From assembly GCF_001411475.1 (NCBI RefSeq), contig NZ_LLWH01000024.1, positions 1 to 64,000 of the forward strand: a stretch of 64,000 bases of DNA. Direction: 5' to 3'. This document shows, piece after piece, positions 25,356 through 38,379 of the stretch (its first letter is position 1; every line of letters starts with the position of its first letter). This DNA comes from Pseudomonas endophytica. Its GTDB lineage: Bacteria > Pseudomonadota > Gammaproteobacteria > Pseudomonadales > Pseudomonadaceae. Under the pieces are notes generated by a model. That model did not search any database and was not told the DNA's origin. It was given only the letters and a program-made list of their open reading frames with translations. Both the position numbers and the translations under genes were made by a program.

Positions 25356-28300
25356 ATGCCAAAACGTACAGACATAAAAAGCATCTTGATTCTCGGCGCT
25401 GGCCCGATTGTTATCGGCCAAGCGTGTGAATTTGACTACTCCGGCGCCCAAGCCTGTAAGGCTCTGCGTGAAGAGGGTTATCGCGTCATCTTGGTGAACT
25501 CTAACCCGGCCACCATCATGACCGACCCGGACATGGCCGATGCGACCTACATTGAGCCGATCAAATGGCAAACCGTCGCTAAGATCATCGAAAAAGAGCG
25601 TCCAGACGCTTTGCTGCCGACAATGGGCGGCCAAACAGCCTTGAACTGCGCACTGGATCTGGAGCGCGAAGGCGTTCTGGAGAAGTTTGGCGTGGAGATG
25701 ATCGGCGCTAACGCTGACACCATCGACAAAGCTGAAGATCGTTCGCGTTTTGACAAGGCGATGAAGTCTATCGGCCTAGATTGCCCGCGCTCCGGTATTG
25801 CTCACAGCATGGAAGAGGCTAACGCGGTTCTCGAAAAGCTGGGCTTCCCGTGCATCATTCGTCCGTCCTTCACCATGGGCGGCACCGGTGGCGGTATTGC
25901 TTACAACCGTGAAGAGTTCGAAGAAATCTGTTCACGTGGTCTGGATCTATCGCCAACCAAAGAACTGCTGATCGACGAATCGTTAATCGGCTGGAAAGAG
26001 TACGAGATGGAGGTTGTCCGCGATAAGAAGGACAACTGCATCATCGTCTGCTCAATCGAAAACTTTGACCCGATGGGCGTCCACACCGGTGACTCAATCA
26101 CCGTTGCTCCGGCTCAAACCCTGACCGACAAAGAATATCAAATCATGCGTAACGCCTCGCTGGCGGTGCTGCGTGAGATCGGCGTTGAAACGGGTGGTTC
26201 CAACGTTCAATTCGGTATCTGCCCGAACACTGGCCGCATGGTCGTGATCGAGATGAACCCTCGTGTATCCCGCTCTTCGGCGCTAGCTTCCAAAGCTACT
26301 GGCTTCCCGATTGCACGTATCGCAGCTAAGTTGGCGATTGGCTACACCTTGGACGAGTTGCAAAACGAAATCACTGGCGGTGCAACGCCGGCGTCCTTCG
26401 AACCGTCCATTGACTACGTTGTGACCAAGCTGCCACGTTTTGCATTCGAGAAGTTTGCTAAAGCCGATGCGCGTTTGACCACGCAAATGAAGTCCGTAGG
26501 CGAAGTTATGGCCATTGGCCGGACTTTCCAAGAGTCATTGCAGAAAGCTCTTCGCGGTCTGGAAGTTGGCGTTAGTGGTCTTGATCCTAAGCTCGACTTG
26601 AGCAACCCGGAAAGCATGGCTGTCCTCAAGCGCGAGCTGACTGTGCCGGGCGCCGAGCGTATTTGGTACGTGGCTGACGCGTTCCGTGCGGGCATGACTG
26701 TTGAAGACATCTTCGGCATGAACATGATTGATCCTTGGTTCTTGGTCCAGATCGAAGATCTGATCAAGGATGAAGAGAAGATCAAGACTCAAGGCCTGTC
26801 TGCGATTGATCGCGACACCATGTATCGCCTCAAGCGTAAAGGCTTCTCTGATGCTCGTTTGGCAGTATTGCTGGGTGTCACCGAGAAAAACCTGCGTCGC
26901 CATCGCCACAAGCTTGAAGTGTTCCCGGTTTACAAGCGCGTTGACACGTGCGCGGCCGAGTTTGCGACTGACACTGCCTACATGTACTCCACCTATGAGG
27001 AAGAGTGCGAAGCGAACCCTACGGATCGTGACAAGATCATCATTCTGGGTGGCGGTCCTAACCGTATTGGTCAGGGTATCGAGTTTGACTATTGCTGCGT
27101 ACATGCGGCGCTGGCGTTGCGAGCAGATGGTTACGAAACCATCATGGTCAACTGCAACCCAGAAACAGTATCTACCGACTACGATACTTCGGATCGTCTG
27201 TATTTCGAGTCCGTAACCTTAGAAGACGTGCTGGAAATCGTACGTGTCGAGAAGCCCAAGGGTGTGATTGTTCAATACGGCGGCCAAACTCCACTAAAAC
27301 TGGCGCGTGCCCTAGAAGAAGCAGGCGTGCCGATCATTGGCACCAGCCCTGATGCCATCGACCGTGCAGAAGACCGCGAGCGCTTCCAGCAAATGGTTGA
27401 GCGTCTGAATCTGCGTCAGCCGCCAAACGCCACTGTGCGCAGCGAAGATGAAGCCATCCGCGCCGCTGGCAAAATCGGTTACCCGCTGGTTGTTCGTCCT
27501 TCCTACGTATTGGGCGGCCGTGCGATGGAAATCGTTTACGAAGAAGAAGAGCTCAAGCGTTACCTGCGCGATGCGGTGAAAGTGTCTAATGACAGCCCTG
27601 TGCTGCTGGATCACTTCCTGAACTGCGCTATTGAAATGGATGTTGATGCTGTTTGCGACGGTACTGATGTCGTGATCGGCGCGATCATGCAACACATCGA
27701 GCAGGCAGGTGTTCACTCCGGCGACTCTGCGTGCTCGCTGCCGCCTTACTCGTTGCCGCTGCACATCCAGAACGAGATGCGTGAGCAGGTCAAGAAAATG
27801 GCGCTGGAGTTGGGTGTGGTTGGCCTGATGAACGTGCAACTGGCCCTGCAAGGCGAAGACATCTACGTGATCGAAGTGAACCCGCGTGCTTCGCGAACTG
27901 TTCCTTTTGTGTCTAAGTGCATCGGTGTCTCGCTGGCAATGATCGCTGCTCGTGTGATGGCTGGTAAGACGCTGAAAGAAATCGGCTTTACTAAAGAAAT
28001 CATTCCTAACTTCTACAGCGTGAAAGAGGCGGTCTTCCCATTCGCTAAGTTCCCTGGCGTTGACCCGATTCTCGGCCCAGAGATGAAGTCCACAGGTGAA
28101 GTAATGGGCGTGGGCGACACGTTCGGTGAGGCTTTTGCCAAAGCGCAAATGGGCGCTAGCGAAGTGCTGCCAACTGGCGGTACTGCATTTATCAGCGTGC
28201 GTGATGATGACAAACCATTGGTTGCTGCTGTTGCGCGTGATCTGATTAACCTTGGTTTTGAAGTCGTATCGACTGCCGGTACTGCGAAGTTCATCGAAGC

Positions 28301-28577
28301 GGCTGGCTTAAAAGTGCGTCGTGTGAACAAGGTGACTGAGGGTCGCCCGCACGTGGTTGATATGATCAAAAACGACGAAGTCACTTTGATTATCAACACC
28401 ACCGAAGGTCGTCAGTCGATTGCTGACTCTTACTCCATTCGCCGCAACGCTCTGCAGCACAAGATTTACTGCACAACGACTATTGCTGCTGGCGAAGCGA
28501 TCTGTGAAGCGCTTAAATTCGGTCCTGAAAAAACCGTACGTCGCTTGCAGGATTTACACGCAGGAATGAAGGCATGA
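25356..28577 (+). CDS. carB: Carbamoyl-phosphate synthase large subunit
   Basis: Synthesises carbamoyl phosphate from bicarbonate, ammonia and two ATP. It has 1073 residues from ATG 25356 ([16 protein letters not shown]). The earlier in-frame TTG 25341 is less conserved. Two ATP-grasp halves are evident: the first with [16 protein letters not shown] and [18 protein letters not shown], the second with [15 protein letters not shown] and [15 protein letters not shown]. The C-terminal MGS-like allosteric domain (about 935-1073) includes [10 protein letters not shown] and the NTTEGRQ loop. The last 4 bp overlap greA. Confidence 0.99.
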   Translation: MPKRTDIKSILILGAGPIVIGQACEFDYSGAQACKALREEGYRVILVNSNPATIMTDPDMADATYIEPIKWQTVAKIIEKERPDALLPTMGGQTALNCALDLEREGVLEKFGVEMIGANADTIDKAEDRSRFDKAMKSIGLDCPRSGIAHSMEEANAVLEKLGFPCIIRPSFTMGGTGGGIAYNREEFEEICSRGLDLSPTKELLIDESLIGWKEYEMEVVRDKKDNCIIVCSIENFDPMGVHTGDSITVAPAQTLTDKEYQIMRNASLAVLREIGVETGGSNVQFGICPNTGRMVVIEMNPRVSRSSALASKATGFPIARIAAKLAIGYTLDELQNEITGGATPASFEPSIDYVVTKLPRFAFEKFAKADARLTTQMKSVGEVMAIGRTFQESLQKALRGLEVGVSGLDPKLDLSNPESMAVLKRELTVPGAERIWYVADAFRAGMTVEDIFGMNMIDPWFLVQIEDLIKDEEKIKTQGLSAIDRDTMYRLKRKGFSDARLAVLLGVTEKNLRRHRHKLEVFPVYKRVDTCAAEFATDTAYMYSTYEEECEANPTDRDKIIILGGGPNRIGQGIEFDYCCVHAALALRADGYETIMVNCNPETVSTDYDTSDRLYFESVTLEDVLEIVRVEKPKGVIVQYGGQTPLKLARALEEAGVPIIGTSPDAIDRAEDRERFQQMVERLNLRQPPNATVRSEDEAIRAAGKIGYPLVVRPSYVLGGRAMEIVYEEEELKRYLRDAVKVSNDSPVLLDHFLNCAIEMDVDAVCDGTDVVIGAIMQHIEQAGVHSGDSACSLPPYSLPLHIQNEMREQVKKMALELGVVGLMNVQLALQGEDIYVIEVNPRASRTVPFVSKCIGVSLAMIAARVMAGKTLKEIGFTKEIIPNFYSVKEAVFPFAKFPGVDPILGPEMKSTGEVMGVGDTFGEAFAKAQMGASEVLPTGGTAFISVRDDDKPLVAAVARDLINLGFEVVSTAGTAKFIEAAGLKVRRVNKVTEGRPHVVDMIKNDEVTLIINTTEGRQSIADSYSIRRNALQHKIYCTTTIAAGEAICEALKFGPEKTVRRLQDLHAGMKA

Positions 28578-29050
28578 TCAAATACCCAATGACGGTCCAG
28601 GGCGCGAAAGCCCTGGAAGAAGAACACGCACACCTGACCAAGGTTGTTCGGCCTAAGCTGAGCCAAGATATCGGCACGGCGCGTGAGTTGGGCGACCTGA
28701 AAGAAAACGCTGAATACCATGCTGCCCGCGAGCAGCAAGGTATGGTTGAGGCGCGTATCCGTGATATCGAAGGGCGCATGCAGAACGCGGTCATCATTGA
28801 TGTCACGACTATTCCTCATACCGGTAAAGTGATTTTCGGTACCACGGTCGAGATCGCGAACGTTGAAACTGACGAATCCGTGACTTACCAAATCGTAGGT
28901 GAGGATGAGGCTGATATTAAGCTCGGAAAAATCTCGGTAGGTTCGCCGATTGCTCGCGCCTTGATTGCCAAGGAAGAGGGTGACGTAGTCGCGGTGAAAA
29001 CCCCGAGTGGCGTCATTGAGTACGAGATTGTTGAAGTGCGGCACATCTAA
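28574..29050 (+). CDS. greA: Transcription elongation factor GreA
   Basis: Rescues backtracked RNA polymerase by stimulating transcript cleavage. It has 158 residues. The N-terminal coiled coil carries the acidic tip in [20 protein letters not shown]. The C-terminal FKBP-like domain shows [24 protein letters not shown] and [11 protein letters not shown]. The ATG overlaps the carB stop (ATGA), indicating coupled translation. Confidence 0.98.
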   Translation: MIKYPMTVQGAKALEEEHAHLTKVVRPKLSQDIGTARELGDLKENAEYHAAREQQGMVEARIRDIEGRMQNAVIIDVTTIPHTGKVIFGTTVEIANVETDESVTYQIVGEDEADIKLGKISVGSPIARALIAKEEGDVVAVKTPSGVIEYEIVEVRHI

Positions 29051-29057
29051 GCAATAG

Positions 29058-29082
29058 CGCCCGCTTCGTGCGGGCGTTCTGT
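29058..29082 (+). terminator. greA terminator
   Basis: CGCCCGC/GCGGGCG stem followed by a T-rich stretch, 8 bp after the greA stop. The rest of the 293-bp gap to yhbY (29083-29299) holds two copies of GCAAGGCAT but no recognisable gene. Confidence 0.85.
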
Positions 29083-29299
29083 TTTGGCGTTCAGCCTAGC
29101 TTTTGCGGGCTGATAGCCAAGGCTTGCAAGGCATAGAATTTATAAGGTGTCGATCACAATAGGTTGACATCGACTGCCTGCAAGGCATGACTGGGTGAGC
29201 CCTAAAGACGGGCTTAGGCTGGCTTACGGCGGGAAGTGGTGTGTTAAGCGGGGCTGAAAGCCCGATGCATTGCGCAGGTGGTTTTGTTATTGGTAAGTA

Positions 29300-29335
29300 A
29301 GAGTGTCAGGGTGCGATAGACGCACCCTTGACTCT
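29300..29335 (-). terminator. Hairpin downstream of yhbY
   Basis: AGGGTGCG/CGCACCCT (29308-29315/29321-29328), extended by AGAGT/ACTCT, lies directly after the yhbY stop. It has no long T run on the minus strand, so it may be a 3'-end stabiliser or weak terminator. Confidence 0.6.
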
Positions 29336-29343
29336 TGCCTACA

Positions 29344-29652
29344 TCACTTGAAACGATGGATGTTCGACAGGTTCTTGTTAACATTGACGTTCTTACGGTA
29401 CAGAAGCGCCATTTTGCCGATAACCTGTACCAGGTCTGCTTTGCCAGCCTTGCAGAGTTCTGCGATGGTTTCTAGGCGGGACTCGCGATCCAGGATGTTG
29501 ACTTTGATTTTAATCAGCTCGTGATCGCCCAATGCGCGTTCGAGTTCGGCTAAAACACCTTCAGTCAAACCATTATCAGCCACAGTCAATACTGGTTTCA
29601 GATGGTGGCCAATGGATTTGTACTGTTTCTTCTGCTCTTGAGTGAGCGGCAT
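29344..29652 (-). CDS. yhbY: Ribosome assembly RNA-binding protein YhbY (CRS1-YhbY/CRM domain)
   Basis: Small RNA-binding protein associated with pre-50S particles, 102 residues. It starts MPLTQEQKKQYKSIGHHLKPVLTV and carries the KH-like CRM domain with VADNGLTEGVLAELERALGDHELIKIKV, and GKADLVQVIGKMALLYRK in place of the usual GxxVVQxIGxxxVLYR motif. It is divergent from rlmE, as in many gammaproteobacteria. Confidence 0.95.
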   Translation of the reverse strand: MPLTQEQKKQYKSIGHHLKPVLTVADNGLTEGVLAELERALGDHELIKIKVNILDRESRLETIAELCKAGKADLVQVIGKMALLYRKNVNVNKNLSNIHRFK

Positions 29653-29759
29653 AATCTGACCCCTGTGTCTGATCTTGTAAAAAGCGGCGGCCAGTTTACC
29701 CGAGCGAGTCCGGGACCGCCCAGTTAATCACGACCCGTTTATATTTTTTGAGGTGGCCC

Positions 29760-30410
29760 GTGGCCCGTTCCAAGACTAGCCTTAACTGGCTTAAAGAGCA
29801 TTTCAACGATCCGTACGTCAAAATGGCGCAAAAGGATGGGTATCGCTCGCGTGCAAGTTACAAGCTTCTGGAGATCCAGGAGCGTGATCGTTTGATTCGT
29901 CCAGGCATGACGGTGATTGACTTGGGTGCGGCTCCGGGTGGGTGGTCGCAGGTGACCAGTCGTCTGATCGGTGGTCAAGGACGTTTGATCGCCTCTGATA
30001 TTCTGGAAATGGACAGCATCCCGGATGTGACCTTTATTAAAGGTGACTTTACTGAGGACGCTGTACTGGAACAAATTCTCGAAGCTGTTGGAAATACGCA
30101 AGTAGACCTTGTGATTTCAGATATGGCCCCCAATATGAGTGGATTGGCCGCTGTAGATATGCCGCGAGCAATGTTCCTGTGTGAATTAGCACTGGATCTT
30201 GCCGGGCGTGTTCTGCGTCCAGGTGGTGATTTCTTGATCAAAGTCTTCCAGGGTGAAGGCTTCGATCAATACCACAAAGACATCCGCAAACTTTTTGATA
30301 AAGTGCAGATGCGCAAGCCGTCGTCATCACGAGACAGGTCTCGCGAGCAGTATTTGTTGGGGCGCGGCTTTCGTGGTATCGAGGGTTCGGCCAGCGATGA
30401 GCGCCTCTAA
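29760..30410 (+). CDS. rlmE: 23S rRNA (uridine-2'-O)-methyltransferase RlmE (FtsJ)
   Basis: Methylates U2552 (E. coli numbering) of 23S rRNA in late 50S assembly. It has 216 residues from GTG 29760 ([15 protein letters not shown]), with GAGGTG just upstream. The RrmJ fold is shown by [14 protein letters not shown], the SAM motif [27 protein letters not shown] and [13 protein letters not shown]. The K-D-K-E catalytic residues are in place. It precedes ftsH. Confidence 0.97.
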   Translation: MARSKTSLNWLKEHFNDPYVKMAQKDGYRSRASYKLLEIQERDRLIRPGMTVIDLGAAPGGWSQVTSRLIGGQGRLIASDILEMDSIPDVTFIKGDFTEDAVLEQILEAVGNTQVDLVISDMAPNMSGLAAVDMPRAMFLCELALDLAGRVLRPGGDFLIKVFQGEGFDQYHKDIRKLFDKVQMRKPSSSRDRSREQYLLGRGFRGIEGSASDERL

Positions 30411-30591
30411 CCGAGGCGATAGTTTTTTTTGTATCGCTTTACAGAACTGACATAACGAATATTGTGTAGTCAAGTTTCACAAAGGGTTACAGACGGAGCC
30501 TGCAAGGGTTGTAGGCAATGTAGTAAGTTATGCCGGTGAATATCATGCGAAGCACGCTTCAGTAGCGGGGCTTGCTTCAGAGGGTAGCTAA

Positions 30592-32511
<1,920 letters not shown>

Positions 32512-32519
32512 GGCTTGAA

Positions 32520-33371
32520 ATGACTTCTGTTCAGTCCCTGACCCGGTTGCCTTGCGGCAACCGGGTTCTTGATTTAACCCATACGCATGTTATGGGCATT
32601 CTCAATGTTACCCCTGACTCTTTCTCTGATGGTGGGCGCTATGCTCCGGCAGATGCGGCCTTACGCCATGCAGAGTCGATGGTGTTAGCGGGAGCGACCC
32701 TCATTGATGTAGGCGGTGAATCTACACGCCCAGGTGCTCGTGTCGTCCTGCCGCAGGAGGAGCTTGATCGAGTTGCTCCGGTAGTGGAGCGAATCAGTCG
32801 TGAACTAGATGTCATTATCTCGGTCGATACCTCCGCGCCAATCGTAATGACTGAAGTTGCACGCCTCGGTGCGGGGCTTATAAATGATGTTCGCTCTCTG
32901 CGTCGTGAAGGTGCTTTGCAGGCTGCTGCTGCCACTGGTTTGCCTGTGTGCTTGATGCACATGCTGGGCGAGCCGGGCGATATGCAGGATAATCCGCATT
33001 ACGCTGATCTAGTTGGCGAGGTTTCAGCGTTTTTGGTTGAGCGCACTAAGCAATGTGTTGCTGCTGGTATCGCCGCAGACCGCATTGTGCTGGACCCGGG
33101 CTTCGGCTTTGCAAAAACACTGCAACACAACCTGAGTTTGTTTAAGCATATGGAGGCCCTGCACGCTTTGGGGGCACCGCTGCTGGTGGGTGTGTCGCGT
33201 AAAAGTATGATTGGTCAGACGTTGAATCGGCCCGTCACCGAGCGTTTGTATGGCAGCCTTGCGCTGGCAGCACTTGCCGTGACAAAAGGCGCGCGTATTT
33301 TGCGTGTCCATGATGTGGCCGAAACGGTTGATGTGGTACGGATGATCGCAGCGGTAGAGTCCGCCGACTAA
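32520..33371 (+). CDS. folP: Dihydropteroate synthase
   Basis: Joins 4-aminobenzoate to dihydropterin pyrophosphate in folate synthesis; target of sulfonamides. It has 283 residues. Signatures are [17 protein letters not shown] (about 23-39), [10 protein letters not shown] (about 62-71), [30 protein letters not shown] and the C-terminal [14 protein letters not shown]. It sits between ftsH and glmM, the conserved order. Confidence 0.98.
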   Translation: MTSVQSLTRLPCGNRVLDLTHTHVMGILNVTPDSFSDGGRYAPADAALRHAESMVLAGATLIDVGGESTRPGARVVLPQEELDRVAPVVERISRELDVIISVDTSAPIVMTEVARLGAGLINDVRSLRREGALQAAAATGLPVCLMHMLGEPGDMQDNPHYADLVGEVSAFLVERTKQCVAAGIAADRIVLDPGFGFAKTLQHNLSLFKHMEALHALGAPLLVGVSRKSMIGQTLNRPVTERLYGSLALAALAVTKGARILRVHDVAETVDVVRMIAAVESAD

Positions 33372-33387
33372 GAATGATGGAGCACCT

Positions 33388-34725
33388 ATGACGAAGAAGT
33401 ATTTTGGCACCGACGGTATTCGTGGTCGGGTCGGCGTTTATCCTATTACCCCGGATTTTATGCTCAAGCTGGGTTGGGCTGCGGGCATGGCATTTCGAAG
33501 CATGGGTGCTTGCCGGATCTTGGTGGGTAAGGACACGCGTATTTCGGGTTACATGTTTGAGTCTGCCCTTGAGGCGGGTCTATCGGCTGCAGGCGCGGAC
33601 GTCATGCTTCTGGGGCCCATGCCGACCCCTGCTATTGCTTACCTTACCCGAACCTTTCACGCCGAAGCGGGCATTGTGATTAGTGCTTCGCACAATCCTC
33701 ATGACGATAACGGTATCAAGTTCTTCTCGGGTGAGGGCACCAAGCTCCCTGATGAAGTTGAGCTGATGATCGAGGAGTTGCTTGAGGCTCCAATGACGGT
33801 TGTCGACTCTGACAAGCTGGGCAAGGTTTCGCGTATCAATGATGCATCCGGTCGTTACATCGAGTTTTGTAAAAGCAGTGTCCCAACTAGCACTAACTTT
33901 AGCGGCTTGAAAGTAGTGCTTGATTGCGCTCATGGCGCGACCTATAAGGTTGCGCCGAGCGTGTTTAAGGAGCTGGGCGCCAACGTCACGGTGTTATCGG
34001 CACAACCAAATGGCTTGAACATTAACGACAACTGTGGTTCGACTCATATGGAGTCATTGCAGGCGGCGGTCTTGGCTGAGCACGCGGACTTGGGGATTGC
34101 CTTCGATGGTGACGGTGACCGAGTGCTGATGGTTGACCATACCGGGGCCATTGTTGATGGTGATGAGCTGCTGTTCATTATTGCCCGCGACTTGCATGAG
34201 CGCGGCAAGCTGCAAGGGGGCGTGGTTGGTACGCTGATGAGCAATCTGGGGCTTGAGCTAGCACTGGCTGACCTTAGCATTCCATTTGTACGGGCTGGTG
34301 TGGGCGATCGCTATGTGATTGCAGATCTACAAGAGCGTGACTGGCAAGTGGGCGGCGAAAACTCTGGGCATATCGTTTGCTTCCAGCACACCACAACGGG
34401 TGACGCGCTTCTTGCGGCGCTGCAAGCGTTGTTGGCGTTGCGTCGCCGAGGTGAAAGCCTGGCTCAAGCGCGCCAGGCACTGCGCAAATGTCCGCAAGTG
34501 CTTCTGAACGTTCGTTTTGGCGGTGATAACAATCCGGTTGAGCACCCTGCAGTCAAGGAGGCGTGCGCGCGCGTTACTGAGGCTATGAACGGCCGTGGGC
34601 GGGTATTGCTGCGCAAGTCCGGCACTGAGCCGTTGGTGCGGGTGATGGTTGAAGGTGACGACGAAATCATGGTTCGCGGCTATGCAGAAGAGCTGACAAA
34701 GCTAGTAAGTGAAGTTTGTGCCTGA
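33388..34725 (+). CDS. glmM: Phosphoglucosamine mutase
   Basis: Interconverts glucosamine 6- and 1-phosphate on the route to UDP-GlcNAc for peptidoglycan and LPS. It has 445 residues. The phospho-serine site is S101 in [15 protein letters not shown]. The metal loop is [11 protein letters not shown] (about 240-250). Sugar-binding GGENSGHIV and the C-terminal phosphate loop [15 protein letters not shown] are present. All four phosphohexomutase domains are complete. Confidence 0.98.
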   Translation: MTKKYFGTDGIRGRVGVYPITPDFMLKLGWAAGMAFRSMGACRILVGKDTRISGYMFESALEAGLSAAGADVMLLGPMPTPAIAYLTRTFHAEAGIVISASHNPHDDNGIKFFSGEGTKLPDEVELMIEELLEAPMTVVDSDKLGKVSRINDASGRYIEFCKSSVPTSTNFSGLKVVLDCAHGATYKVAPSVFKELGANVTVLSAQPNGLNINDNCGSTHMESLQAAVLAEHADLGIAFDGDGDRVLMVDHTGAIVDGDELLFIIARDLHERGKLQGGVVGTLMSNLGLELALADLSIPFVRAGVGDRYVIADLQERDWQVGGENSGHIVCFQHTTTGDALLAALQALLALRRRGESLAQARQALRKCPQVLLNVRFGGDNNPVEHPAVKEACARVTEAMNGRGRVLLRKSGTEPLVRVMVEGDDEIMVRGYAEELTKLVSEVCA

Positions 34726-34791
34726 TTTCGGCTTGCAAGCGTTGATTTGGTTGGGTAACATCTGCGCCCACTTTGACCGACGAGGTAAAGC

Positions 34792-35547
34792 ATGCGTCGC
34801 ACTATGGTAGCTGGTAACTGGAAGATGCACGGTACCCGCGCCAGCGTCGCTGAGCTGATCGATGGTCTGCGTAATCTGAACTTGCCGAAAGATGTTGAGA
34901 TTGCAGTATTCCCGTCTGAATTGTTTATTGATCGTGTAATCAATGGCTTGGAAGATGCGCCTATTTTGGTTGGTGCTCAGGATGCTGCAATTGAATCGAA
35001 GCAAGGTGCGCTGACTGGGGAGATATCTCCTGAGCAGTTAGTGGGTGCGGGTTGCAAATTTGTGTTGATAGGGCACTCTGAGCGACGCCTGATTTTGGGT
35101 GAATCGAACGAGACGCTAAATCGTAAGTTTGCAGCTGCTCAAGCTTCTGGCTTAACGCCAGTGTTGTGCATAGGGGAAACTCTTGAGCAACGAGAAGCAG
35201 GGCAAACGCTTGAGGTTGTTGAGCGTCAACTGAACGCTGTTATTGATGAGTTCGGTATTGATGTGTTGGCAAGCGCAGTGATTGCATACGAGCCGGTCTG
35301 GGCTATTGGTACTGGGCTGACTGCAACACCGCAGCAAGCGCAAGATGTGCATGCGGCCATTCGCGCACAACTGGCGCAGAAGAATCCTGAGGTGGCACAA
35401 GGTGTGCGGCTTCTATACGGCGGCAGCGTGAAGGCGGCCAATGCGGTCGAACTGTTCAGCATGCCGGATATCGATGGGGGGCTCATTGGTGGGGCTTCCC
35501 TGAATGCAGATGAGTTCGGTGCGATTTGTCGCGCCGCGGGAAACTGA
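34792..35547 (+). CDS. tpiA: Triosephosphate isomerase
   Basis: Interconverts dihydroxyacetone phosphate and glyceraldehyde 3-phosphate. It has 251 residues. The N-terminal GNWKMHG holds the catalytic Lys, [10 protein letters not shown] the His, and [11 protein letters not shown] the Glu. The phosphate loop is [10 protein letters not shown] and [14 protein letters not shown] is upstream of ATG. secG begins 4 bp downstream. Confidence 0.98.
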   Translation: MRRTMVAGNWKMHGTRASVAELIDGLRNLNLPKDVEIAVFPSELFIDRVINGLEDAPILVGAQDAAIESKQGALTGEISPEQLVGAGCKFVLIGHSERRLILGESNETLNRKFAAAQASGLTPVLCIGETLEQREAGQTLEVVERQLNAVIDEFGIDVLASAVIAYEPVWAIGTGLTATPQQAQDVHAAIRAQLAQKNPEVAQGVRLLYGGSVKAANAVELFSMPDIDGGLIGGASLNADEFGAICRAAGN

Positions 35548-35551
35548 GAAA

Positions 35552-35935
35552 ATGCTGGAAACAGTCGTAGTGGTTTTTCATCTGTTGGCTGCATTGGGTG
35601 TAATTACCCTGGTATTGCTGCAACAGGGTAAAGGTGCGGATGCTGGAGCATCTTTCGGGGCAGGTGCATCAAATACTGTGTTCGGAAGCCAAGGTTCCTC
35701 TACCTTTCTTAGTAAGTTTACTGCTATACTTGCCGCAGGTTTTTTCATAACCAGCTTGGGGTTAGGTTACTTTGCTAAAGAGAAAGCTCATGAGCTGACT
35801 CAAGTAGGTTTGCCAGATCCAGCAGTGTTAGAAGCGCCAAAGCAAAAGCCGGCTTCAGATGATGTACCGGTGCTTAATGAGCAAAAGTCGGCTACTCCAG
35901 CGACTGACGTACCTCCAGCTCAAGAGCAAAAGTAA
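35552..35935 (+). CDS. secG: Preprotein translocase subunit SecG
   Basis: Accessory membrane subunit of the SecYEG channel, 127 residues from ATG 35552 ([20 protein letters not shown]). An upstream in-frame start lies inside tpiA. Two membrane helices (about 3-22 and 52-72) flank the conserved [25 protein letters not shown] loop. The C-terminal 45 residues are a Lys/Pro/Ala-rich cytoplasmic tail. tRNA-Leu follows 29 bp after the stop. Confidence 0.95.
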   Translation: MLETVVVVFHLLAALGVITLVLLQQGKGADAGASFGAGASNTVFGSQGSSTFLSKFTAILAAGFFITSLGLGYFAKEKAHELTQVGLPDPAVLEAPKQKPASDDVPVLNEQKSATPATDVPPAQEQK

Positions 35936-35964
35936 AACGGGTTTCAAGAAGTAACTGTAGTATT

Positions 35965-36050
35965 GCCGAGGTGGTGGAATTGGTAGACACGCAACCTTGA
36001 GGTGGTTGTGCCCATAGGGTGTAGGGGTTCGAGTCCCCTTCTCGGTACCA
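35965..36050 (+). tRNA. tRNA-Leu (GAG)
   Basis: The 86-nt cloverleaf has a 7-bp acceptor stem (GCCGAGG...), the long variable arm of class II tRNAs, GGTTCGAGTCC T arm and encoded CCA. The anticodon loop TTGAGGT gives GAG at 35999-36001. Its place between secG and tRNA-fMet is conserved in pseudomonads. Confidence 0.96.
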
Positions 36051-36056
36051 ATTATC

Positions 36057-36085
36057 AAGAATGCCCGCAGTTGCGGGCTTTCTTG
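36057..36085 (+). terminator. Hairpin after tRNA-Leu
   Basis: AGAATGCCCGCA/TGCGGGCTTTCT stem with a weak T stretch, between the two tRNAs. Confidence 0.6.
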
Positions 36086-36146
36086 TATGTGGAAGGCTGG
36101 ATTGACCCTGAAAAGGATCGACCGTATACTTCCGCTCCAGCTTTGT

Positions 36147-36223
<77 letters not shown>

Positions 36224-36233
36224 GTTTTAGCGG

Positions 36234-36257
36234 AGCCCCTTATTCAGGGGCTTTTTG
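36234..36257 (+). terminator. Terminator after tRNA-fMet
   Basis: AGCCCC/GGGGCT stem, 7-nt loop, then TTTT; lies before rimP. Confidence 0.85.
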
Positions 36258-36364
36258 TTAACTGGACACTTTATAACGTCGATATTCAACGGCGTTTCAG
36301 AGATGGGCGATACGCCCATTTTTCATTTTGCACAGCATGCACAAACATGCACTAGGGGGTTCAG

Positions 36365-36823
36365 GTGTCGAGCAAGCTAGAAGAGTTGCAGGCCTTGTTG
36401 GCCCCGGTGGTCGTGGCCCTTGGCTATGAATGCTGGGGTATTGAATTTTCGGCTCAGGGCCGCCATTCAATGTTGCGTGTGTATATCGACAAGGAAGGCG
36501 GCGTGTTGGTGGATGACTGCGCAATTGTCAGTCGTCAAATCAGCGGCGTCCTGGATGTCGAAGATCCTATCGCTGTTGAATACACCCTTGAAGTTTCCTC
36601 TCCTGGCATGGAACGCCCACTGTTCACCCTTGAGCAGTTTGCCCAGTTTGTCGGTGAGCAAGTAAAGATCAAGCTGCGTTCTCCTTTCGAGGGGCGACGC
36701 AACTTTCAGGGCCTTCTGCGCGGCGTAGAGGAGCAGGACATCGTGGTGCAAGTTGATGATCACGAGTTCTTGTTGCCGATCGATATGATCGACAAGGCCA
36801 ACATTATTCCCAGTTTTGACTGA
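36365..36823 (+). CDS. rimP: Ribosome maturation factor RimP
   Basis: Assists 30S subunit assembly. It has 152 residues from GTG 36365, with GGGGGTTCAG upstream. N-terminal domain features are [24 protein letters not shown] and [24 protein letters not shown]. The [15 protein letters not shown] core and C-terminal SH3-like beta domain complete it. First gene of the rimP-nusA-infB transcription and translation operon. Confidence 0.96.
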   Translation: MSSKLEELQALLAPVVVALGYECWGIEFSAQGRHSMLRVYIDKEGGVLVDDCAIVSRQISGVLDVEDPIAVEYTLEVSSPGMERPLFTLEQFAQFVGEQVKIKLRSPFEGRRNFQGLLRGVEEQDIVVQVDDHEFLLPIDMIDKANIIPSFD

Positions 36824-36870
36824 GACGCGGATCCCGCGGATCCAATGGCTTGCGAAAGGCGAGGCGTACG

Positions 36871-38352
36871 ATGAGCAAAGAAGTACTGCTGGTTGTTGAG
36901 TCGGTGTCCAATGAAAAGGGCGTACCGGCAAACGTAATTTTTGAAGCGCTGGAGCTGGCTCTGGCCACCGCTACCAAAAAGCGTTTTGAGGACGAAGTCG
37001 ATCTGCGTGTGGAAATCAACCGCCACACCGGTAACTATGAGACTTTCCGTCGCTGGGCTGTGGTCGAAGACGAAGATCTGGATGATCCAGCAATCGAGTT
37101 GGCTGTAGACCAAGCACAGGCAAAACGGCCAGGCGCGGTAGCCGGCGATATTATCGAAGAGAAAATTGATTCTATCGAGTTCGGTCGGATTGCTGCACAA
37201 ACGGCCAAACAGGTTATTGTGCAAAAAGTCCGCGAAGCTGAGCGTGCTCAAGTAGTCGATGCCTATCGCGAGCGTTTGGGCGAAATCATTTCTGGCACTG
37301 TTAAAAAAGTAACGCGCGATAACGTGATCGTTGACTTGGGTAACAACGCAGAAGCGTTGCTGGCCCGTGAAGACATCATTTCGCGTGAGACTTTCCGTGT
37401 TGGCGTACGCCTTCGCGCATTGTTGAAAGAAATTCGTACTGAGAACCGTGGCCCTCAGCTGATTCTGTCGCGTACTGCGCCAGAGATGTTGATCGAGCTG
37501 TTCCGTATCGAAGTTCCAGAGATCTCTGAAGGTCTGATCGAAGTGATGGCAGCCTCCCGCGATCCGGGATCACGCGCTAAAATAGCCGTTCGCTCCAAAG
37601 ACAAACGCATTGATCCGCAAGGTGCTTGCATTGGTATGCGTGGTTCACGCGTTCAAGCAGTATCCGGCGAATTGGGCGGAGAGCGAGTGGATATCGTCCT
37701 TTGGGACGACAACCCGGCGCAGTTCGTGATTAACGCGATGTCGCCAGCAGAAGTAGCCGCAATTATTGTCGACGAAGATGCCCATGCTATGGACATCGCC
37801 GTTGGCGCAGACAATCTGGCCCAGGCGATTGGTCGCGGCGGTCAGAACGTACGTTTGGCTAGCCAGTTGACTGGTTGGACCTTGAACGTGATGACTGAAT
37901 CAGACATCCAGGCTAAGCAGCAAGCAGAAACCGGCGACATCTTGCGCAACTTCATCGAAGAGTTGGAAGTTGATGAAGAGTTGGCGCAGGTGCTGGTTGA
38001 TGAAGGCTTCACCAGCCTGGAAGAGATTGCCTACGTACCGGTGGAAGAAATGCTCAACATCGACGGCTTTGACGAAGATATCGTCAACGAGCTTCGCGCT
38101 CGGGCCAAGGATCGTTTGTTGACTAAAGCCATCGCTACTGAGGAAAAGCTGGCAGACGCCCATCCGGCCGAAGACCTACTCTCGCTTGAGGGTATGGACA
38201 AGGATTTGGCGATGGAACTGGCGGTGCGCGGCGTAATTACCCGCGAAGACCTGGCCGAGCAGTCTATTGACGACCTGCTCGACATCGACGGCATTGACGA
38301 TGATCGTGCCGGCAAGTTGATCATGGCCGCCCGAGCCCATTGGTTCGAGTAA
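36871..38352 (+). CDS. nusA: Transcription termination/antitermination factor NusA
   Basis: Binds RNA polymerase and nascent RNA to set pausing, termination and antitermination. It has 493 residues from ATG 36871 ([17 protein letters not shown]). An N-terminal polymerase-binding domain (1-125) is followed by S1 (about 135-200) and KH domains with [25 protein letters not shown] and [17 protein letters not shown]. Two C-terminal acidic helix-hairpin-helix repeats (about 365-493) match the E. coli-type architecture. Confidence 0.98.
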   Translation: MSKEVLLVVESVSNEKGVPANVIFEALELALATATKKRFEDEVDLRVEINRHTGNYETFRRWAVVEDEDLDDPAIELAVDQAQAKRPGAVAGDIIEEKIDSIEFGRIAAQTAKQVIVQKVREAERAQVVDAYRERLGEIISGTVKKVTRDNVIVDLGNNAEALLAREDIISRETFRVGVRLRALLKEIRTENRGPQLILSRTAPEMLIELFRIEVPEISEGLIEVMAASRDPGSRAKIAVRSKDKRIDPQGACIGMRGSRVQAVSGELGGERVDIVLWDDNPAQFVINAMSPAEVAAIIVDEDAHAMDIAVGADNLAQAIGRGGQNVRLASQLTGWTLNVMTESDIQAKQQAETGDILRNFIEELEVDEELAQVLVDEGFTSLEEIAYVPVEEMLNIDGFDEDIVNELRARAKDRLLTKAIATEEKLADAHPAEDLLSLEGMDKDLAMELAVRGVITREDLAEQSIDDLLDIDGIDDDRAGKLIMAARAHWFE

Positions 38353-38379
38353 TTAGGCGCGGCCTGAGGAGAGAAATGC

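Noticed and set aside
27312..28148. 278-codon minus-strand frame opposite carB
   Set aside because: Shadow of carB; no supporting signals.
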